Shown here: positions 58,803 to 64,000 of the stretch, piece after piece
Layout of the letters: every line of letters starts with the position of its first letter
Position numbering within the stretch: the stretch's first letter is position 1
From: Alkalimonas mucilaginosa
Lineage (GTDB): Bacteria > Pseudomonadota > Gammaproteobacteria > Enterobacterales > Alteromonadaceae
Assembly: GCF_036327005.1 (NCBI RefSeq)
Contig: NZ_JAUGZK010000003.1
Span: 359,857-423,856, forward strand
Length of the DNA stretch: 64,000 nucleotides
Direction of reading: 5' to 3'
The notes under the pieces: generated by a model
What the model was told of the DNA's origin: nothing
Database searches by the model: none
Seen by the model: the letters and a program-made list of their open reading frames with translations, nothing else
Translations under genes and position numbers: made by a program

Positions 58803-59210
58803 ATGCGCTGTACTGCCCTGCTGCTGATTGCTGCCTTGCTGCTGAAAAGTGTGGCCGGCTTTGCTATGGCAGGCTGTCATATCGGGCACCACCCTGCAGA
58901 ATCTACCAGCGAGCAGGTTTTTAGCCATGTACCAGTCGATGACAACAGCTCAGCTCAGTCAGACAGCGCAGAACAACGGAACAGCACAGCGGAATTGATA
59001 GGCCAAGCCGATGCGTCTCAACCAGAGGCCACAGCCAAGCCCCTGACTTCCATCTGCAGCCTGTGCGCCAGTTGCTGTGTCACCGCTACGCCCGCAGTTG
59101 ATCAGAGTTCCTCTCAACCTGGCCCGGTAACGGATCCCATCCCTAGCCCGGACTTTATTGACTTAAGCGTTTTGCTAAGCCGCGCCACCCAACCTCCCAA
59201 AGCCTCCTAA
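58803..59210 (+). CDS. Cys-rich exported protein upstream of copC
   Basis: A 135-aa protein of uncertain family. It starts MRCTALLLIAALLLKSVAGF, a clear signal peptide, followed by CHIGHHPAE, a Ser/Gln/Glu-rich linker, and CSLCASCCVTATP near residue 88, then a hydrophilic tail. The arrangement (short, exported, one CxxCxxCC cluster, His near the N-terminus) suggests periplasmic metal binding. I choose the ATG at 58803; a GTG at 58791 is also in frame. There is no strong ribosome site. It heads the copC-copD group, about 100 nt upstream of copC. It and the 130-aa protein on the other strand may play parallel roles. Confidence 0.6.
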   Translation: MRCTALLLIAALLLKSVAGFAMAGCHIGHHPAESTSEQVFSHVPVDDNSSAQSDSAEQRNSTAELIGQADASQPEATAKPLTSICSLCASCCVTATPAVDQSSSQPGPVTDPIPSPDFIDLSVLLSRATQPPKAS

Positions 59211-59313
59211 TACATTCGGCTTTACATCCATTTTAGCTAAGCGGTCTTGGTGAAAACCAAGGTCTGCTGTTGTACCCCACGCAACACCAACTAAATTTTT
59301 GAAGGAAATGATG

Positions 59314-59763
59314 ATGAAAACTTTAACCAGCCTGATGGCGGCCCTGTTCTTCTTTGCCCTGCAAAGCACTGCAGCTTTGGCCCATACCCCACTGATGTTC
59401 TCCATTCCGGCAAAGGACGCTGTGCTCACAGAATCCCCAAAAGTGGTGATGCTGCACTTTGGTGATCCGGTGCGGATGTTATCGCTGGAACTTACCCTGG
59501 ATGAAGAGGCCATTGAATTTGGCTTTCGCCGCAACACCGAGGCCACAGATCACATTGAGTTTGAACTGCCGGTACTGCAAGCTGGCAGCTACCAGTTTGC
59601 CTGGGCGGCCATCGGCGCGGATGGACATCGGGTCAGTGGCGAGATTGCTTTTACCCTGGATCCGGACGCAACTGAATCATCCCCTGGAAAGCAACCTGAA
59701 GCGGATGAGCACCAGCACCACCACCACGCCAGCCTGCTGCCATTGCAGCCGCAGGGCAGCTAA
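59314..59763 (+). CDS. copC: CopC-family periplasmic copper-binding protein
   Basis: A 149-aa exported protein. Three in-frame ATGs occur at 59308, 59311 and 59314; the last has AGGA 7 nt upstream. The signal peptide MKTLTSLMAALFFFALQSTAALA is cleaved to give an N-terminal HTP, the typical His1 copper ligand of CopC. The cupredoxin-like fold follows: PAKDAVLTESPKVVMLHFGDPV, FAWAAIGADGHRVSGEIAFTL, with Asp and His in the DGHRVSG block. A His-rich tail (EHQHHHHAS) adds possible metal ligands. The CopD gene starts 2 nt after its stop. Confidence 0.9.
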   Translation: MKTLTSLMAALFFFALQSTAALAHTPLMFSIPAKDAVLTESPKVVMLHFGDPVRMLSLELTLDEEAIEFGFRRNTEATDHIEFELPVLQAGSYQFAWAAIGADGHRVSGEIAFTLDPDATESSPGKQPEADEHQHHHHASLLPLQPQGS

Positions 59764-59765
59764 GC

Positions 59766-60620
59766 ATGACCTGGGAGGAATTGGCTGCCGCCAGCCGGTT
59801 TCTGCTTTATCTGTGCACGGCCATCACGTTGGGACTGTTGTTCTGCAACTGGCTGGCACAGCAGCACCGGCTTAGCGCACCGCTAGGCCGGCCTGGCCAG
59901 GCACTGCTGTTTGGCCTGGGTGCTTTTAGCGTGCTAAGCGGCTTTCTGCTGCAGGTAGGAACGATGACCATGGCAGGCTTTGGAGGCATGTTTGACTGGG
60001 AGCTGATGCAATTTCTGTGGCCGGATGCTGCAGGAAAAGCGCTGCGCTTTCAACTGCCGGCCTTTGGCTTGCTTTTGCTAAGCCTGTTGCTTGGCAAAGT
60101 AAAATACCTGTCAGCTCTGCTGCAGGGCCTGGCCCTGCTGTTGCTGCTGCTCGGTTTCTTGCAAGGCGGCCATCTGCTGCGCTTTGGCTTGCTTGGGCAG
60201 TTGCTGCTACTAGCACACCTGTTGGCTGTTGGACTTTGGGTAGGCTCCCTGCCACTGCTGTGGCGACTGTGCCGCCACAGTTCAACCGTGCAGCTGCATG
60301 CGCTGCTGCATCAGTTTGGTCAGATCATGATTGGGATCTTGCTGCTATTGCTGCTGAGCGGCGCCAGCATGCTGTGGTTGCTGCTGTCCGAACCGGGTCA
60401 ACTGTGGACCACCAGCTATGGCCGGCTGCTGCTGATAAAAATGCTGCTGGTAGCGGCCTTGATGAGTTTAGGCGCATTGAATAAACTCAAGCTGGTACCA
60501 GCGTTACAGCAAACGCCAGATCCTAAACGGCTGCAAACGGCCATTGCCTTAGAAATGCTGCTAGCAGGCCTTATACTTATGATCACTTCAGTAATAACCA
60601 TGGTGATTGGGTGGGCTTAA
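59766..60620 (+). CDS. copD: CopD-family copper membrane protein
   Basis: A 284-aa inner-membrane protein with about eight hydrophobic helices, starting MTWEELAAASRFLLYLCTA. CopD features are LLAHLLAVGLWVGSLPLLWRL (with His and Trp), the internal FGQIMIGILLLLLLSG and LWTTSYGRLLLIKMLLVAALM. Together with CopC it is thought to move copper across or to the inner membrane. It is slightly shorter than many CopD proteins. It follows copC with a 2-nt gap, so coexpression is certain. Confidence 0.88.
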   Translation: MTWEELAAASRFLLYLCTAITLGLLFCNWLAQQHRLSAPLGRPGQALLFGLGAFSVLSGFLLQVGTMTMAGFGGMFDWELMQFLWPDAAGKALRFQLPAFGLLLLSLLLGKVKYLSALLQGLALLLLLLGFLQGGHLLRFGLLGQLLLLAHLLAVGLWVGSLPLLWRLCRHSSTVQLHALLHQFGQIMIGILLLLLLSGASMLWLLLSEPGQLWTTSYGRLLLIKMLLVAALMSLGALNKLKLVPALQQTPDPKRLQTAIALEMLLAGLILMITSVITMVIGWA

Positions 60621-60633
60621 TAGGGAAGCAAAT

Positions 60634-60831
60634 ATGAATATCGAAATGCTACTTACCCACCTTGCGTTGGGGGTTTATGGCCTTGCCATTGTCGTTGGGA
60701 TCTTTGTACATCATCAACTAAAACAACAAGGTCACTGTTTACAACACATAGCGCTTTTGATCTTAACTATTATTGAAATAGCTGGGCTCTTATGTATTGG
60801 TTACCATTTGTTCTTACATTTCAACAGTTAA
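60634..60831 (+). CDS. Small two-helix membrane protein after copD
   Basis: A 65-aa protein starting at the ATG 60634 (GGAAG 6 nt upstream). Two hydrophobic helices, LLTHLALGVYGLAIVVGIFV and IALLILTIIEIAGLLCIGYH, are joined by a short polar loop (HHQLKQQGHCLQH) containing three His and one Cys. I do not recognise a family. It lies 13 nt after copD and is probably in the same transcript; the His/Cys loop would fit a metal-linked role, but that is speculation. Confidence 0.6.
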   Translation: MNIEMLLTHLALGVYGLAIVVGIFVHHQLKQQGHCLQHIALLILTIIEIAGLLCIGYHLFLHFNS

Positions 60832-60893
60832 ATTTTAAACCAATGAATGTAGTTTCAACGGCATTCTAATCATTACGTGCTATGGACAAGCCT

Positions 60894-62441
60894 CTAATCC
60901 TCAGCTCGCAACTCAAAGGTAATGCGATTGCTGTCGCCATGTGGCGTCCGGACGAAAAACTCTCCACGGCTTTCCCGGGCCGGCAAACGTAGCCGGATTT
61001 CATTCGGGCGAATTCGGCTTGGATTCACTGCCCTGTTGTTCAGCATCACGCGGGAGCCCCGCACAAAGCCTGCTCCCTGAATCACCAACTCTTCACCTGG
61101 GTTCAACATCCGAAAGCGGCTACCAGCAATCACCGGTGAGTTGGCTGCTTTTGTATTCAAACGGAAATGCCCGGTCCTGCGATCGCCAATCGCCACAAAT
61201 AAGGTTGAGCGCTCTGCGTCCGGCATGGTGAAGATTAAACCCTCTTCACTGACACTTTCTGGGTGTAAATTGATTGGGGTACCACCACCAAAAATCGCGA
61301 TGATGATATCTTCGGGCGCAGCCTCTAAGCCAAAACCCCGGATCTGAACCTTATCGCCATACCGGTAGTACTCGGAACGCTCCGAGCCATGCACACCAAA
61401 CAGGGTTAGAATGGTCCGCCGCTCTGGACCCATGTAAGGGGCTTCCGCAATTGGGTTAAGGCGGTCATTATCCCAGGTATCCAGCAAACCATCACCATCA
61501 TCATCCAGATCCAAAAAGTCCGGAATGCCATTGCGGTTGGTATCCACTGGCCGCAGTGGGTTTGGCCCTACTTCGATACTATCTGGTATGCCATTGCCGT
61601 CACTGTCAAAGTCCAGGAAATTGGGAACCCCATCGCCATCAGCATCGCCAATGCCTTTGATCCGATCAGGAATACCATCGCCATTGCTGTCGGTATCCAG
61701 AATATTCGGAATACCATCACCATCGAAGTCCAGTTCATCACAGGTGGTGGCAAAGGCAACTTTCCATAAATCCAGAATGCCGTCGCCACTGGAGCTTTGC
61801 ACGGTTGGCTCTACCCCCATGGCCCGCATTTGCTGGTCATCCACACCGTTCCCGTTAGAATCCAGAAAGACCGTCACGGTATAACCAAAGTCCGGGCCTC
61901 CCTTAGCGTTTTGATCGGCAATAAGAAAAAACAACTCCCGATCCTCGCGCACAACATAGTTAATGGCAACAATGCCATAATGCGCTGGGGCACCTCGGGA
62001 TATACGACCAAAATTCAGCGCATTACCATCTAGGCCGGCGAAGCTGAGCAAAGGCTCAAAGGCCGAGTCCAGATCCGTTTTTCGCAGTAAGGCGGTGATG
62101 GATTGCCCTTGCTTTGCGGCAAAACGAAACATATCGGCATTGTCCGAATCTGACGAGAGAGCCCCGGAGATCCTAAAACCCGGATTTGCCAGACTGAGCT
62201 GATGGTTGGTTTTAACTGCCACAGCCGGGTTATCATTGGGTTCGGTATCGGCATATTCCGGATACCGACTGCGGCTAGGATCAAACGGAAAGTCATCCAG
62301 GCAATCTGGCACACCATCCCCATCTTCATCCTGGTTCAGCCAACTACCCAGCGGCTGCTCTGACGACACCGAATAGCTACTAACCAAGGCCGTAAACAAC
62401 CCTAATGCCAGACAGCAAGGCGCTAACTGCATAAAACGCAT
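60894..62441 (-). CDS. Secreted protein with thrombospondin type 3 calcium-binding repeats
   Basis: A 515-aa exported protein. The signal peptide is about residues 1-27. An acidic calcium-loop region follows (NQDEDGDGVPDCLDDFPFD), then a PPC-like beta domain (about 65-185: TEPNDNPAVAVKTN and DSDNADMFRFAAKQG). A run of TSP3-type loops covers about 215-330 (DFDGDGIPNILDTDSNGDG, DADGDGVPNFLDFDSDGNG, DTNRNGIPDFLDLDDDGDG). The C-terminal part (about 350-515) contains two IPT/TIG-like beta domains (GDKVQIRGFGLEAAPED; NPGEELVIQGAGFVRGSRV). Such proteins are usually calcium-stabilised surface or adhesion proteins. No sorting tail is visible. Function is unknown. Confidence 0.82.
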   Translation of the reverse strand: MRFMQLAPCCLALGLFTALVSSYSVSSEQPLGSWLNQDEDGDGVPDCLDDFPFDPSRSRYPEYADTEPNDNPAVAVKTNHQLSLANPGFRISGALSSDSDNADMFRFAAKQGQSITALLRKTDLDSAFEPLLSFAGLDGNALNFGRISRGAPAHYGIVAINYVVREDRELFFLIADQNAKGGPDFGYTVTVFLDSNGNGVDDQQMRAMGVEPTVQSSSGDGILDLWKVAFATTCDELDFDGDGIPNILDTDSNGDGIPDRIKGIGDADGDGVPNFLDFDSDGNGIPDSIEVGPNPLRPVDTNRNGIPDFLDLDDDGDGLLDTWDNDRLNPIAEAPYMGPERRTILTLFGVHGSERSEYYRYGDKVQIRGFGLEAAPEDIIIAIFGGGTPINLHPESVSEEGLIFTMPDAERSTLFVAIGDRRTGHFRLNTKAANSPVIAGSRFRMLNPGEELVIQGAGFVRGSRVMLNNRAVNPSRIRPNEIRLRLPARESRGEFFVRTPHGDSNRITFELRAED

Positions 62442-62675
62442 AACTTACATCCATTTTACTATATCAGGTTACTTGAACAGACATGCAGCCATGCTATACG
62501 CATGTTGCAAAATAGAAGCTAGATTCGCACAGTACTTGCCAGGTGTCTAGCGATAACAAGTCACTTTTTGCTTTCAGCCGGCGGCTGCAATATGTTATCA
62601 AAAAGCTACTTAGGATCTAACTTTAGCGAACAGGAGAATAGATTCGGCTTTTGAAGCCATACCTGTGATGCGGCC

Positions 62676-63065
62676 TTACTGCCTGATTCTCAATGACGAT
62701 TCGATAATATTTCCTCCGCCCGACCAATCGCAGGAATAGGCAACCCCGAGGTAGTACTGCTCCCTCAACCATTGCTCATTAATTTCATTACGATTCTGAA
62801 ATTTATATAAAACAGTTACCTTATAGTTGTATTTTAGCAAAGGCGTCTCCAACATGATTAGCTCTCCCTGCAGGCGTTCTGCGCAGGCCTCTGCATGTTT
62901 TCTTTCTACTGTATAAAAATCAAGCCCGAGCACTATAGGTTGTTCTGTCGGCAATGTTAGAATTTCTTTAAAAAACCATCTACTGGAATGTCTTAAACCT
63001 GCTTCATAATCGACAGCTAAAGCCGGAAAAAAAACGAACAAGAACAATAAATAATAAGCTTTCAT
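62676..63065 (-). CDS. Unrecognised exported protein
   Basis: A 129-aa protein with a signal peptide (MKAYYLLFLFVFFPALAVD) and a good ribosome site (GAGGT 6 nt before ATG). The mature part is mixed polar, with FYTVERKHAEACAERLQGEL, YNYKVTVLYKFQNRNEIN and GVAYSCDWSGGGNII; two Cys may form a disulfide. I recognise no family. Base composition is more AT-rich than the genes to its left. It reads in the same direction as the partial gene at the window end, after a 163-bp gap. Confidence 0.6.
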   Translation of the reverse strand: MKAYYLLFLFVFFPALAVDYEAGLRHSSRWFFKEILTLPTEQPIVLGLDFYTVERKHAEACAERLQGELIMLETPLLKYNYKVTVLYKFQNRNEINEQWLREQYYLGVAYSCDWSGGGNIIESSLRIRQ

Positions 63066-63228
63066 ATCAACCTCACAACCAATGAATGTGATGATCTAAT
63101 CGGCAAAACTCCGCCAAACTCATTCCAGGTTGCTATGCCATCATAGTATTTTAACGAAGTCCCATAGAGCACGATAGGCCAAGCGGCTTATCGATAAAAC
63201 ACCCTCCCATCATCCACAACATTACAGC

Positions 63229-64000
63229 CTAATCCGCCAGCTCGCACACTCTACCTTGTGTTGCTTGCCTCACAAAATCGGTCGAAATAACCGTATTGTC
63301 TGCAATAGTAAAACGAGCTGCTGTGTAGGTTGTTTCATCACTGAGATCATTGAGTAAGCAAGTGACTGTTACTGTGAAAGTATTTGCAATCGCATCAACT
63401 GAAACCAAAGGGCTGGAAAAGCGAGAAAAATTCAAACCTTGCTCCTTGATGCTTCTGGTTACATCAACCAGATCGCCTGATGCCATCACTAATTGATAGT
63501 CTGTCACCAAACCATCATAAATCTTATTTTTAATGGTCAATGCTGCGAAGCCTCCGGGAAGTTCATAATGAAATGACCGGTTATCGGAGTAGTAATTAGG
63601 GAAAGAGAAATTGGGGAATGATGGCATAGTGATATGTTCCTGAACATCAGATGCTGGAGCTTCTGATGGTTGCTCTTTAAACTCAATAAGAAACTCTTGC
63701 AGCTTTAACCCTACTTGATACATATCTTCCACTGTGAAATCAAAATCGCCTTTCTCTGTAATCTTTAAATCCACATGTAAATTAAAACCTGTTGTCGTAC
63801 CATCAGCAAACGTTATGTACTGCGGTTCCCCTACAAACCATCCAAAAGAAATACAAGTCTGCTGAAACTCAACGCAGACTTTCTGAAGTGGTATGACATT
63901 AATATATAATAAACTATCTATCGGAATTTGATTCAGTTCTGAATGTGTATACACCCAGCGCCCCGCTGGATTAGACATCTCGATTTTACTAACTATCTGT
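63229..64000 (-). CDS. Unrecognised protein, probably 5' partial at window end
   Basis: The frame is open from the stop at 63229 to the window end. An ATG at 63978 would give 249 aa, but it has no convincing ribosome site and codons upstream stay open (IVSKIE before the ATG), so the true start is probably outside. The sequence has Cys in VCVEFQQTCISFGWFVG, a beta-rich centre and a C-terminal domain with FTVTVTCLLNDLSDE and a final CELAD. Phrases such as ISFGWFVGEPQYITFADGTT suggest a structured beta domain. I recognise no family. It is AT-richer than the window average. Confidence 0.6.
   Translation of the reverse strand, partial: QIVSKIEMSNPAGRWVYTHSELNQIPIDSLLYINVIPLQKVCVEFQQTCISFGWFVGEPQYITFADGTTTGFNLHVDLKITEKGDFDFTVEDMYQVGLKLQEFLIEFKEQPSEAPASDVQEHITMPSFPNFSFPNYYSDNRSFHYELPGGFAALTIKNKIYDGLVTDYQLVMASGDLVDVTRSIKEQGLNFSRFSSPLVSVDAIANTFTVTVTCLLNDLSDETTYTAARFTIADNTVISTDFVRQATQGRVCELAD

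Noticed and set aside
60838..63088. AACCAATGAATGT repeated near 60838 and 63076
   Set aside because: A single 13-base match is expected by chance in 64 kb and the two sites have no common position relative to genes.
1..64000. tRNA or rRNA genes, CRISPR arrays, insertion sequences, prophage, attachment sites
   Set aside because: I looked for cloverleaf patterns, regularly spaced repeats, transposase motifs and phage genes and saw none.

Overview
The window looks like chromosome of a free-living aquatic gammaproteobacterium of the Alteromonadales/Chromatiales type. A Rheinheimera/Alishewanella-like organism is my best guess, by inference from gene content only: several TonB-dependent receptors, a variant PEP-CTERM tail, a sucrose phosphorylase-type sucrose locus, a DUF2058 (YaiL-like) protein and many c-di-GMP and two-component proteins. 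About 45 genes are densely packed. I see no rRNA, tRNA, CRISPR array, insertion sequence or prophage.

Layout. (1) 1-8.3 kb, minus strand: a PEP-CTERM-type secreted protein cut by the window edge, a LytTR response regulator with its LytS/YehU-type kinase, a GH3 beta-glucosidase and a TonB-dependent receptor; probably a glucan/glucoside uptake and sensing locus. (2) 8.5-14.1 kb: a P2-type cation ATPase, a small DUF6435-like protein, an MsbA-like ABC exporter and a YebC/TACO1-family protein. (3) 14.2-19.9 kb, minus strand: a DctB/DctD-type sensor-regulator pair upstream of a porin plus DASS (SLC13) carboxylate transporter operon. A close match to a sigma-54 promoter and two upstream inverted repeats lie between dctD and the porin gene. 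(4) 20.1-27.6 kb: a sucrose regulon (TonB receptor, MFS permease, sucrose phosphorylase, LacI-type repressor, fructokinase) tied together by three near-identical palindromic operators. (5) 27.6-29.6 kb: a glycosyltransferase and a DUF2058 protein.

(6) 29.7-51.9 kb is the most distinctive part: fourteen signalling genes. A propeller-PAS-GGDEF-EAL membrane sensor is followed by three tight operons and one single gene: HTH-REC / REC-GGDEF-EAL / REC-HDOD (minus); REC-degenerate HD-GYP / FIST / two histidine kinases (plus); REC / CheC / PAS kinase / GAF hybrid kinase-Hpt / four-PAS chemoreceptor-like protein (minus); and pseudo-Hpt-REC-REC-GGDEF-EAL (plus). FIST proteins of the NosP family are known NO-sensing haemoproteins encoded beside kinases, so an NO- or redox-responsive dispersal circuit is a reasonable hypothesis. 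All three EAL domains keep their catalytic residues, while the GGDEF motifs are degenerate or variant and the HD-GYP is degenerate. The promoters of the FIST and CheC operons share a 31-bp two-box element.

(7) 51.9-60.8 kb: a YfhL-like ferredoxin, then a divergent copper/silver resistance locus: cusB-cusA (the CusA-like pump is unusually long) with a small Cys-containing protein on one side, and a Cys-rich exported protein, copC, copD and a small membrane protein on the other. (8) 60.9-64 kb: a secreted calcium-binding thrombospondin-type-3-repeat protein and two unrecognised genes, the last running off the window.
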